A DNA stretch of 64,000 nt from Acidovorax sp. Root219. GTDB taxonomy: Bacteria; Pseudomonadota; Gammaproteobacteria; Burkholderiales; Burkholderiaceae_C. The stretch is taken from NCBI RefSeq assembly GCF_001428665.1, contig NZ_LMIJ01000030.1, forward strand, positions 192,877-256,876. Reading direction: 5' to 3'. This document shows, piece by piece, positions 56,595 to 64,000 of this stretch (its first letter is position 1; the number at the start of each line of letters is the position of its first letter). The position numbers and the translations under genes were made by a program. Below the pieces are notes generated by a model. That model saw only the letters and a program-made list of their open reading frames with translations, had not been told where the DNA came from and did not search any database.

Positions 56595-57413
56595 TCAGGA
56601 GAGGGTTGCAAAAGCCTGTGCCGCGCGGGCCTGCGCGGCAGCAAGAAGAAGATCGGTGTCAATGGCCGTCATGAGCAGCGGCGCCGCGCCCAGGCGCACC
56701 AGCTCGGCGCTGTAGGCCGCGTCGCTGATGCCGCCGATGGCCAGGGGCTTGCCGGCGGCGCGGCAGGCGGCGAGTGCGGCTTCGTGCGCGGCGCGCACGG
56801 CCGGGTCGCGGAAGTCGCCAGGCACGCCCAGCTCGGCGCTGAGGTCGTTGGTGCCGATGGCCAGCAGGCCCACGCCAGGCACGGCCGCGATCTCGGCCAT
56901 ATTGCGGATGCCCAGCGGGCTCTCGACCAGCACCTTGACCAGCGTGGCCTGGTCGGCTGCGCGGTACAGGGTGTCGGCAGGCATGCGGCGGTACTGCACC
57001 AGGGGCAGCGTACCGATGGCCGAGCGGTGGCCGTGGGGCGCAAAGCGGCAGGCGGCCACAATGTCCGCCGCCTGCGCAGCCGTTTCCACGCGGGGCGCAA
57101 TGATGCCCATGGCCCCCGCATCGAGCAGGCGCCCGATCACGCCGTACTCGCGCTCGGGCACGCGCACCAGCGGCATGATGCCGATGTCCAGCGCGCAGGC
57201 GCAGATCTGCCCGGCCACGTCGATGGGCATGGTGCTGTGCTCCAGGTCCACCCAGATCACTTCATGGCCACTGGCCTTGGCCAGTCGGGCGATCTCGGGC
57301 GTGCGCGCGCCGCGCACGCCAAAGGCGGCCACAGGGTGGCCCATGGTGAGCCGGTCGATCAGCCAGGGAGCGCCCGCAACAGGGGTCAGGGGGGGAAGGT
57401 GGTGGGCGGACAT
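56595..57413 (-). CDS. HpcH/HpaI-type aldolase
   Basis: Metal-dependent class II aldolase of 272 residues. WVDLEHSTMPIDVAGQICACA (about 54-74), GIIAPRVETAAQAADIVAACRFAPHGHRS and the central GLLAIGTNDLSAELG carry the metal and pyruvate-binding residues of the family. It cleaves 2-keto-4-hydroxy acids to pyruvate (or oxaloacetate) and an aldehyde or acid. It is the third gene of the operon, 22 bp after the Bug receptor gene. Confidence 0.85.
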   Translation of the reverse strand: MSAHHLPPLTPVAGAPWLIDRLTMGHPVAAFGVRGARTPEIARLAKASGHEVIWVDLEHSTMPIDVAGQICACALDIGIMPLVRVPEREYGVIGRLLDAGAMGIIAPRVETAAQAADIVAACRFAPHGHRSAIGTLPLVQYRRMPADTLYRAADQATLVKVLVESPLGIRNMAEIAAVPGVGLLAIGTNDLSAELGVPGDFRDPAVRAAHEAALAACRAAGKPLAIGGISDAAYSAELVRLGAAPLLMTAIDTDLLLAAAQARAAQAFATLS

Positions 57414-57435
57414 GGGTGCGGGTTCTCTCTGGCGT

Positions 57436-58410
57436 TCAGTTGATGACGATCTTCTTGGCCTTGATCAGGCGCTCCATCGACTGCGACTCGCGCGCGATGT
57501 TGGCCTGCATCTGTGCAGGCGTCAGGTTCAGCACCTTGTTACCGGTCTCATGCAGGGCGCTGACGATCTGCGGGTCCTTGGAGGCAGTCTCCAGCGCCTT
57601 GCGCATGCGCTCGATGACCGCAGGGGAGGTTCCTGTCGGCGCCCAGATGCCGATCCAGGTGAACAGCTCCAGCCCCGGGTACAGCTCGGACAGCGTGGGC
57701 ACGTCAGGTTGGGTGGCGCTGCGCTTGTCGCCCGTGTAGGCCAGCGCGCGCAGCTTGCCCGAGCGGATGTTGGGTAGGGCCGACGAGGCCGGCTCCCAGC
57801 CCACGTCGAGCTGGCCGCTCATGAGGTCGGGCATGGCGCTTTGCTTGTAGGCGATCTGCACCATGTCGATGCCTGCCGCATCCTGCAGCAGCTCCATCCC
57901 CAGGTTGGCCGTGCTCGCCGGCCCGTAGGTGGCGTAGTTGAGGCTACCGGGCTTCTGCTTGGCAATGGACACCATCTCGCGCAGCGACTTGCCGGTGAAC
58001 GACTGGCTGGCCACCACGAAGGAGCCCCCGCGGAACAGCGCCGCCACGGGCACCAGGTCCTTCTCGGGGTGGTAGGGCAGCTTGGCCATCAGGTGCGGCA
58101 CCGTGGTGATGGGCAGGCTGGTGGAAAACAGGAAGGTCTGCCCGTTGGGCGCGGCCTTGGCCACCGCATCGGTGCCCAGCGTGCTGGAAGCGCCCGGGCG
58201 GTTCTCGACCACCACGGCGGCCGAGAGCAGCTTGGACAGGCGGTCGGCATACAGGCGCGCAAAGGCGTCGGACCCGACCCCCACCGGGGTGGGGGTGACC
58301 AGGCGCACCGGCCCATTGGGCCAGTCCGGCGTGGATTGGGCATGGGCCTGACCCGTGCAGGCCAGGGCGGCGGCGGCGGCGATGCCAAGAAGAGCGTTGC
58401 GCTTGTGCAT
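57436..58410 (-). CDS. Bug-family solute-binding protein of the porin operon
   Basis: Receptor of 324 residues. The signal peptide is LLGIAAAAALACTGQAHAQ and the mature start is a variant Bug opening, WPNGPVRLVTPTPVGVGSDAFAR. The start is at MHKRNALLG, preceded by AGGAG; the frame is open upstream but reads through the RBS. It lies 22 bp after the porin gene, so outer- and inner-face capture of the same substrate are genetically linked. Confidence 0.87.
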   Translation of the reverse strand: MHKRNALLGIAAAAALACTGQAHAQSTPDWPNGPVRLVTPTPVGVGSDAFARLYADRLSKLLSAAVVVENRPGASSTLGTDAVAKAAPNGQTFLFSTSLPITTVPHLMAKLPYHPEKDLVPVAALFRGGSFVVASQSFTGKSLREMVSIAKQKPGSLNYATYGPASTANLGMELLQDAAGIDMVQIAYKQSAMPDLMSGQLDVGWEPASSALPNIRSGKLRALAYTGDKRSATQPDVPTLSELYPGLELFTWIGIWAPTGTSPAVIERMRKALETASKDPQIVSALHETGNKVLNLTPAQMQANIARESQSMERLIKAKKIVIN

Positions 58411-58432
58411 GGTGTGAAGCTCCTGTGCCACG

Positions 58433-59512
58433 TCAGAAGCTGTGCGAGATGCCGAACTGCAGGCCCGAGGCATTGCAGCCCGGCGTCGCCTCGGGGGCCT
58501 CGCTGGTCATGAAGACTGCGCTGCCCCGGTTGGTGATGCGCGAATACGCCGTGTACAGCGCCGTGCGCTTGCTCAGCGCATGCACGTAGCCCACGGCGAT
58601 CTGGCGCGCACCGTCGCCCGCCACCGCAGCGCCGCGCGCCTTGGCCTCGGCCACCGACAGGCGCACGGTACCCACGTCCCCCGTTGGCACCGTAGCGCCC
58701 AGCAGCCAGTTCGAGTGCTTGGTGCCCTGCGCGCGCTGGTCCAGCCAGTAGCCCATGAGCTTGACCATGCCGAAGTTGTACGAGCCGCCGATGTTGGCCA
58801 CCTTGTTGGTCTGCCCCTTGGCCGGAGTTTCGCCGTAGGCCACGGCCACGTCCACCGGACCGGAGGCATAGCCCAGCCGGGCACCGGTGTACCGTGCGCC
58901 ATCGGCTCCCTCGGCCGCCGCCACCATGGCCTGGCCATAGACGCCACCCAGGTTGCGCGGCAGCAGGTAACCGAGCGAGTTGGCCGAGCGCACGAAGGTG
59001 CGGGCCCCGCCGGTGCCGAAGGGCCAGCCCTCGATGATGTTGGCAGAGCCGCCGACGCCCACCGTGCCGAAGGGCGCGAACTGGGAAACATTCCAGAACG
59101 TGGGCGCATAGTCGCGACCCAGACGCACCTCACCCCAGGCGGTGCTGGACAGGCTCACGGTGGAGCGGCGGTGGAACAGGGCCGAGCCCTCGAGCGCGCC
59201 CGAGTCGGGCAGCAACTGGGCTTCGAGCCAGAAACTGGCGGCCAGGCCGCCGCCCAGGTCTTCCGTGCCGCGAAAGCCCAGGCGGCTGGGAATGAGGTTG
59301 CCGCCCGAGGACATGGAGGTCACCGAGGCGCCACCGGCCTTGGCGTGGGTCACATTGAGGTCGAGCGTTCCGAAGATGGTCACGCCGCTCTGGGCATGGG
59401 CTGCAGTGGCCAGCACGCAGGCCGCGATACCGGAGAGAAAAAGGAAGGCTGGGGTGGTGGAGGCCGCACGAACACGGCCCGTCCTCCGGAGGGATGGCTT
59501 TGGGGGGGTCAA
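58433..59512 (-). CDS. Gram-negative porin (Omp32-like), TTG start
   Basis: Outer-membrane trimeric porin of 359 residues. After a long signal (cleavage near ATAAHAQ, about 41) comes SGVTIFGTLDLNVTHA, and the chain ends in phenylalanine (ISHSF), the outer-membrane insertion signal. The strands RLGFRGTEDLGGGL and WGEVRLGRDYAP are typical. The start is TTG: there is no upstream in-frame ATG, and AGGAGA lies 7 nt before the TTG. It is the first gene of the six-gene operon, divergent from a LysR. Confidence 0.87.
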   Translation of the reverse strand: MTPPKPSLRRTGRVRAASTTPAFLFLSGIAACVLATAAHAQSGVTIFGTLDLNVTHAKAGGASVTSMSSGGNLIPSRLGFRGTEDLGGGLAASFWLEAQLLPDSGALEGSALFHRRSTVSLSSTAWGEVRLGRDYAPTFWNVSQFAPFGTVGVGGSANIIEGWPFGTGGARTFVRSANSLGYLLPRNLGGVYGQAMVAAAEGADGARYTGARLGYASGPVDVAVAYGETPAKGQTNKVANIGGSYNFGMVKLMGYWLDQRAQGTKHSNWLLGATVPTGDVGTVRLSVAEAKARGAAVAGDGARQIAVGYVHALSKRTALYTAYSRITNRGSAVFMTSEAPEATPGCNASGLQFGISHSF

Positions 59513-59603
59513 CTTTGTCTCCTGTTATAGGTGTCCGCATCGCATGGCGGCTACGGCAGGAGGAATGCTAAGTTTGGCGATCAATATCCGGAAATACTAT
59601 TTT

Positions 59604-59623
59604 TAGATAGAAATCAATATCTA
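59604..59623. promoter_or_regulatory. Candidate LysR site in the porin-LysR intergenic region
   Basis: TAGATA-N8-TATCTA is a perfect 20-bp inverted repeat in a very AT-rich region (59560-59640) between the porin and the divergent LysR gene. It is of LysR-site size and lies about 50 bp from the LysR start. Its control of the operon is inferred. Confidence 0.45.
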
Positions 59624-59670
59624 TTTCGTATAAATTCCGAATTTCCCTTTGCCCACTGCAGGAGCCTCCC

Positions 59671-60567
59671 ATGGAAATGCGCCATCTGCGCTACTTCGTG
59701 GCCGTTGCCGAAGAGTTGAACTTCACGCGTGCCGCCCTGCGCTTGCACATGGCCCAGCCCCCGCTGAGCACCCAGATCCGCGCGCTGGAGGAGGAGATCG
59801 GTGCCGAACTCTTCGTGCGCGACACGCGGCGCGTGTACCTGACCCAGGCTGGCAAGGAGCTGCTGGTGCGGGCCCGCGCCATCCTGGCCGCCGCCCAGGA
59901 GGCTACCGAGGCGGCGCGCAGCGCCTCGGCCGGCATCTTCGGGCGCATTGCGCTCGGTGTCACGGCCTCGGCCATGTTCACCGAGCGCCTGCCGCGCGCG
60001 CTGCGCGGCTTTGGCCAGAGCCACGGACATGTGGAGATCGACCTGCAGGAGATGGCCTCCGTAGCCCAGTTGGCGGCGCTGTACGAGCGCGAACTGGATG
60101 TGGGCATCCTGCGCAAACCCGACGCGCGCCCACCGGACGGCGTGCATCTGGAGCAGTGGTACCGCGCGCCCCTGGTGGCGGCCATTCCCCGAGGCCACGC
60201 GCTCACCCGGCAGGACACCGTCGGCATGGCCGACCTGCGCCACGAGGCCTTGATCACCTATCCGCGCGACGCCGGCATCGGCCTGTACTGGCCGGTGATG
60301 CAGCTGTGCGCCCAGGCCGGCTTTCGCCCCCGCGTGGTGCGCGAGGCGCGCGAGCCGGCGTTCATGATCGGCCTGGTCGCCGCCGGCCTGGGCATCGCCA
60401 TCGTTCCGCAGGACACCCGCTGCATAGGCCTCGAAGGGGTGGACTACAAGCCGATCAAAGAGCAGGACGCGGCATCGACCCTTTACCTGGCATACCGCAC
60501 GGCAGAAACCGACCCGCACACGCTGGCCATGCTGGCCACCTTGCGCACCGTGGCCAGTGCGCCATGA
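59671..60567 (+). CDS. LysR-family regulator of the porin operon (BenM/CatR-like)
   Basis: A 298-residue LysR with the start MEMRHLRYFVAVAEELNFTRAA and HTH FTRAALRLHMAQPPLSTQI, a pattern of the aromatic-acid-responsive CatM/BenM-like group. The effector domain starts about 90. It is divergent from the six-gene operon with a palindrome between, so it most likely senses the operon's substrate or an intermediate. Confidence 0.84.
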   Translation: MEMRHLRYFVAVAEELNFTRAALRLHMAQPPLSTQIRALEEEIGAELFVRDTRRVYLTQAGKELLVRARAILAAAQEATEAARSASAGIFGRIALGVTASAMFTERLPRALRGFGQSHGHVEIDLQEMASVAQLAALYERELDVGILRKPDARPPDGVHLEQWYRAPLVAAIPRGHALTRQDTVGMADLRHEALITYPRDAGIGLYWPVMQLCAQAGFRPRVVREAREPAFMIGLVAAGLGIAIVPQDTRCIGLEGVDYKPIKEQDAASTLYLAYRTAETDPHTLAMLATLRTVASAP

Positions 60568-60572
60568 ATGAA

Positions 60573-60606
60573 AAGGCCCCCTGCCGACGGATCGGCAGGG
60601 GGCCTT
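60573..60606. terminator. Bidirectional terminator between LysR and tyrS
   Basis: A perfect 15-bp stem, AAGGCCCCCTGCCGA (60573-60587) and its complement (60592-60606), with a 4-nt loop lies between the convergent LysR and tyrS genes. Runs of A precede it, giving a short U-run for minus-strand transcripts; it probably ends both. Confidence 0.7.
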
Positions 60607-60624
60607 ACCTGACCAGGATGGGGA

Positions 60625-61857
60625 TCAGCCCAGGGTTACCCGTGCGAACTTGCGCTTGCCGACCTGCACCACGTAGGTGCCCGCTTCGAGCTTGAGGCCC
60701 TTGTCGCTGACCACGCTGCCGTCCACGCGCACGCCGCCACCATCGATCAGGCGGCCCGCTTCGCTGCTGGAAGGGGCCAGATTGGCGGCCTTGAGCAGCG
60801 CGCCGATGCCCATGGGCGCGCCGGACAGGCTGAGTTCGGCAATTTCGTCGGGCACGCCGCCCTTGCTGCGGTTGTGGAAGTCCTGCTCGGCTGCCTCGGC
60901 CGCCGCTGCACTGTGAAAGCGCGTGGTGATCTCCTTGGCCAGCATGACCTTGGCGTCCTTGGGGTTGCGCCCGCCCGCCACCTCGGCCTTGAGCGCGGCG
61001 ATCTGCGCCAGCGACTGGAAGGACAGCAGGGTGAACCAGTCCCACATCAGTGTGTCGGAGATCGACAGCACCTTGGCGAACATGGTGTTCGGCTCTTCGG
61101 CAATGCCGATGTAGTTGTTCTTGGACTTGGACATCTTGTCCACGCCGTCCAGGCCCACCAGCAGCGGCATGGTGAGCACACACTGCGGCTCCTGGCCATA
61201 TTCCTGCTGCAGATGGCGGCCCATGAGCAGGTTGAACTTCTGGTCCGTTCCGCCGAGCTCCAGGTCGCTCTTCAAGGCCACGGAGTCGTAGCCCTGCATC
61301 AGCGGGTACAGGAACTCATGCACCGCAATGGACTGCCCGGTGGTGAAGCGCTTGTGGAAATCGTCGCGTTCCATCATGCGCGCCACCGTGTACCTGGCGG
61401 CCAGTTGGATCATGCCGCTGGCGCCCAGGGGCTCGCTCCACTCGCTGTTGTAGCGGATCTCGGTGCGTGCCGGGTCCAGCACCATGCTGGCCTGGCGGTA
61501 ATAGGTCTCGGCGTTGGCCTTGATCTGTTCGGGTGTGAGCGGCGGGCGGGTGCTGTTGCGACCCGAGGGGTCGCCGATCAGGCTGGTGAAATCTCCTATC
61601 AGGAAGATCACCTGGTGGCCCAGATCTTGCAGTTGCCGCATCTTGTTGAGCACCACCGTGTGGCCGATATGGATGTCGGGCGCCGTGGGATCCAGGCCCA
61701 GCTTGATGCGCAAGGGCGTCTCCGTGGCCTCCGAGCGCGCCAGCTTCTTGACCCATTCGTCCTGCGGCAGCAGTTCCTGCACGCCGCGCAGCGAGATTTC
61801 AAGCGCCCGTCCTACACCATCGGAAACCGGCATCGTTGTAACAGCAGATTGATTCAT
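60625..61857 (-). CDS. tyrS: Tyrosyl-tRNA synthetase
   Basis: Class I aminoacyl-tRNA synthetase of 410 residues. The HIGH motif is in [17 protein letters not shown], the KMSKS motif in DKMSKSKNN, and a C-terminal S4 RNA-binding domain ends the chain. The length fits the TyrZ-like group. It is divergent from the M23 peptidase gene and convergent with the LysR. Housekeeping gene. Confidence 0.96.
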   Translation of the reverse strand: MNQSAVTTMPVSDGVGRALEISLRGVQELLPQDEWVKKLARSEATETPLRIKLGLDPTAPDIHIGHTVVLNKMRQLQDLGHQVIFLIGDFTSLIGDPSGRNSTRPPLTPEQIKANAETYYRQASMVLDPARTEIRYNSEWSEPLGASGMIQLAARYTVARMMERDDFHKRFTTGQSIAVHEFLYPLMQGYDSVALKSDLELGGTDQKFNLLMGRHLQQEYGQEPQCVLTMPLLVGLDGVDKMSKSKNNYIGIAEEPNTMFAKVLSISDTLMWDWFTLLSFQSLAQIAALKAEVAGGRNPKDAKVMLAKEITTRFHSAAAAEAAEQDFHNRSKGGVPDEIAELSLSGAPMGIGALLKAANLAPSSSEAGRLIDGGGVRVDGSVVSDKGLKLEAGTYVVQVGKRKFARVTLG

Positions 61858-62058
61858 AAGGGTTTTTTGGGATGTCTATACAGCGCGCACCGCTATACTC
61901 CAGCCCACATTGCAGAGGCGGATTCTAATGGGCCCGCTGTTTCGACCCGTTTCGTACCCTGTCGAATCGCTGCAAACAGACAGTCTGTGCGCCTTGCCTT
62001 GCCCCGTATTCACACCGGGGAAGTGCCAGGAGATCACTCTCACACTGGGGATAGACCT

Positions 62059-63417
62059 TTGATTCACGGCTTGACCACCGCCAGCGCGGCTTTGCTAGAC
62101 CGACTGTCCCATAGCATCCAACAACACCCCAAGCACATCACCGCCGCCGTTGCAGCATTGCTGCTCACGGGCGGCGGTGGCGCATTTGCAGTCGCATCGT
62201 TCGCACCCGACCCGGCGGACATGCCGGTGCGCATGGTGAGCTACCCGGTGGAATCACTGGCCGAGAACCTGGTGCTCGGCCAGCTTGATGCACCCGGTTT
62301 CTCGCTGTTCCGCTCCGAACAGGTGCGCAGCAGCGACACCCCCGAATCGCTGCTGCAGCGCCTGGGCGTGGCCGACCCGGCCGCCGCCGCCTTCCTGCGC
62401 GGCGACAACACGGTGCGCCAGAACATGCTGGGCCGCACCGGCCGCGTCGTGTCGGCCGAAACCACCGACGACCACCGCCTGGTGCGCCTGACGGCCCGCT
62501 GGGTGCCCGACGACAGCGGCAACTTCCGCCGCCTGATCGTGGAGCGCACGGGCGAGAAATTCGGCGCGCGCGTCGAGACCGCCAAGCTCACGACCAACAG
62601 CCGCCTGGCGGGCGGCGTGATCAACAGCTCGCTGTTCGCCGCGACCGACGCCTCCAACATCCCCGACGCCGTAGCGGTGCAGATGGCCGAGCTGTTCTCG
62701 GGCAACATCGACTTTCGCCGTTCGCTGCGCAAGGGCGACCGCTTCTCGGTGGTCTATGAAACCCTGGAAGCCGACGGCGAGCCACTGAGCAGCGGCCGCG
62801 TGCTGAGCGCCGAGTTCGTCAACAACAGCAAGACCCACCAGGCCATCTGGTTCCAGGAATCGGGTGCCTCCAAAGGTGCCTACTACACGCTGGACGGTGA
62901 AAGCATGCGCCGCGCCTACCTGACCTCCCCCGTGGAGTTCTCGCGCGTGACCAGCGGCTTCAAGATGCGCATGCACCCCATCCTGAAAACCTGGCGCGCC
63001 CACCTGGGCACTGATTTCGCGGCCCCCACGGGCACGCCCGTGCGCACCGTGGGTGACGGCGTGGTGGAGTTCTCCGGCGTACAGAACGGTTTCGGCAACG
63101 TGGTCTTCGTCAAGCACCGCAACCAGCACGTCACCGTGTACGCTCACCTGAGCCGCATCGACGTGCGCCAGGGCCAGTCGGTGGAACAGGGCCAGACCCT
63201 GGGCGCCGTGGGTTCCACGGGCTGGGCCACCGGCCCGCACCTGCACTTCGAATTCCGCGTGAACGGCCAGCACCAGGATCCGCAGACCATCGTGGCAGCG
63301 AGCGAAGCCGCCGCACCGGTGTCGGCCGCTGGCCGCCCTGCCTTTGAGCGCCTGGCTTCCAACATGCGCATCCAGCTGTCTGCAGCTGCGTCGATCGAAC
63401 AAGCCAGCGCGGACTGA
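62059..63417 (+). CDS. M23-family murein endopeptidase (MepM-like), TTG start
   Basis: Cell-wall hydrolase of 452 residues. A transmembrane anchor lies at about 30-50 (ITAAVAALLLTGGGGAFAV), an OapA/LysM-like region is in the middle, and a C-terminal peptidase M23 domain follows. Zinc ligands are H and D in HLGTDFAAP and HxH in GPHLHFEF. The frame is open far upstream, but family resemblance begins at the TTG codon for the (M)IHGLTTAS start, with GGGGA upstream. It hydrolyses peptidoglycan cross-links during growth. Followed by anmK after 27 bp. Confidence 0.86.
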   Translation: MIHGLTTASAALLDRLSHSIQQHPKHITAAVAALLLTGGGGAFAVASFAPDPADMPVRMVSYPVESLAENLVLGQLDAPGFSLFRSEQVRSSDTPESLLQRLGVADPAAAAFLRGDNTVRQNMLGRTGRVVSAETTDDHRLVRLTARWVPDDSGNFRRLIVERTGEKFGARVETAKLTTNSRLAGGVINSSLFAATDASNIPDAVAVQMAELFSGNIDFRRSLRKGDRFSVVYETLEADGEPLSSGRVLSAEFVNNSKTHQAIWFQESGASKGAYYTLDGESMRRAYLTSPVEFSRVTSGFKMRMHPILKTWRAHLGTDFAAPTGTPVRTVGDGVVEFSGVQNGFGNVVFVKHRNQHVTVYAHLSRIDVRQGQSVEQGQTLGAVGSTGWATGPHLHFEFRVNGQHQDPQTIVAASEAAAPVSAAGRPAFERLASNMRIQLSAAASIEQASAD

Positions 63418-63444
63418 CGTCCTTCGCCAACAAGCCACCGGGCC

Positions 63445-64000
63445 ATGTCCGAGCTGTACATCGGCCTGATGTCGGGCACCTCGCTCGACGGCATCGACGG
63501 GGTGCTGGCGGATTTCTCCGACTCCCGCATGGTGGTCACCCACCATGCCAGCGCGCCCTTCACCCCCGACCTGAGGGCCGAGTTGCTCGCCCTCAACACC
63601 CCCAGCAGCGATGAGCTGCACCGTGCCGCCCTGGCGGGCAACGGGCTGGCCCGCGCCTATGCGGGCGTGGTCAAGACGCTGCTGGAACGCAGCGGGCTGG
63701 CACCCAGTGCCATCCGTGCCATCGGAGCCCACGGCCAGACCGTGCGCCACCGCCCGCAGGAGTTCGACGGCACGGGCTACACGCTGCAACTGGGCAACCC
63801 CTCCTTGCTGGCCGAACGCACGGGCATTGCCGTGGTGGCCGACTTTCGCAGCCGCGACCTGGCTGCAGGCGGGCAAGGCGCACCTCTGGTGCCCGCATTT
63901 CACCAGGGTGTCTTCGGGCGCAACGGCGAAACCATGCTGGTGCTCAACATCGGGGGCATCTCCAACCTGAGCGTGCTGGGCGCCGATGGCCAGGTGCTGG
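63445..64000 (+). CDS. anmK: Anhydro-N-acetylmuramic acid kinase (5' part, cut by window end)
   Basis: The first 185 codons of AnmK, which phosphorylates anhydro-MurNAc recovered from cell-wall turnover. The start MSELYIGLMSGTSLDGIDGVL with the ATP-binding SGTSLDG, the later GAHGQTVRH, VADFRSRDLAAGGQGAPLVP and LNIGGISNLSV match the family. It is downstream of the murein endopeptidase, a common pairing in this group. The gene runs past base 64000. Confidence 0.93.
   Translation, partial: MSELYIGLMSGTSLDGIDGVLADFSDSRMVVTHHASAPFTPDLRAELLALNTPSSDELHRAALAGNGLARAYAGVVKTLLERSGLAPSAIRAIGAHGQTVRHRPQEFDGTGYTLQLGNPSLLAERTGIAVVADFRSRDLAAGGQGAPLVPAFHQGVFGRNGETMLVLNIGGISNLSVLGADGQVL

Overview
The window looks like chromosome from an aerobic, metabolically versatile beta-proteobacterium, most likely Comamonadaceae (Acidovorax-like). 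This is inferred from the very high GC, the tyrS / M23 peptidase / anmK order, the many LysR regulators, the five orphan Bug-type solute receptors and the Omp32-like porin. Nothing was searched; the family names are my own recognition from translated sequence. No rRNA, tRNA, CRISPR array, phage or intact insertion sequence was seen.

Layout. (1) 22-6960: a nag-type salicylate to gentisate to fumarate + pyruvate cluster (nagK, divergent regulator nagR, nagAa-I-G-H-Ab-L), with a 161-bp palindromic MITE-like repeat between nagK and nagR. (2) 6969-8132: a PLP aminotransferase. (3) 8205-14087: LysR regulator and the glyoxylate-to-glycerate operon (gcl, hyi, tartronate semialdehyde reductase, MOFRL glycerate kinase), then an EamA exporter. 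(4) 15207-16496: a bacterial alternative oxidase and nsrR, with an NsrR-like palindrome over the promoter. (5) 16508-20836: a hydroxyquinol-type ring-cleavage operon (intradiol dioxygenase, Dabb protein, maleylacetate reductase, Bug receptor) with a divergent LysR. (6) 20844-25390: LysR, RidA, old yellow enzyme and two Bug receptors.

(7) About 25.5-34.5 kb: a probable acquired segment lying between a decayed copy of the glmS 3' end (25530-25630) and the intact glmS (34528-36435). It holds a TPR-GGDEF protein, a 0.7-kb non-coding gap, a LysR and a four-gene cassette (CaiB CoA-transferase, DUF1254/1214 protein, Bug receptor, lipoprotein carboxylesterase). (8) 36564-38292: Lrp-family regulator and a membrane diguanylate cyclase. 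(9) 38281-46735: the aerobic cobalamin genes cobG-H-I-J-L-E-M-F on the minus strand. cobK lies among them on the opposite strand, and an orphan histidine kinase precedes cobG. (10) 46757-53324: glmU, an Fnr-like regulator, a BLUF photoreceptor, a glycosyltransferase, two DUF2917 proteins and a LysR.

(11) 53402-60567: a compact six-gene operon (porin, Bug receptor, HpcH/HpaI aldolase, amidohydrolase-2 lactonase-like enzyme, EPTP-repeat beta-propeller, unrecognised protein) divergent from a LysR. It reads as a complete uptake-and-breakdown locus for an unidentified carboxylated substrate and is my best candidate for an undescribed system. (12) 60625-64000: housekeeping tyrS, an M23 endopeptidase and the 5' part of anmK.
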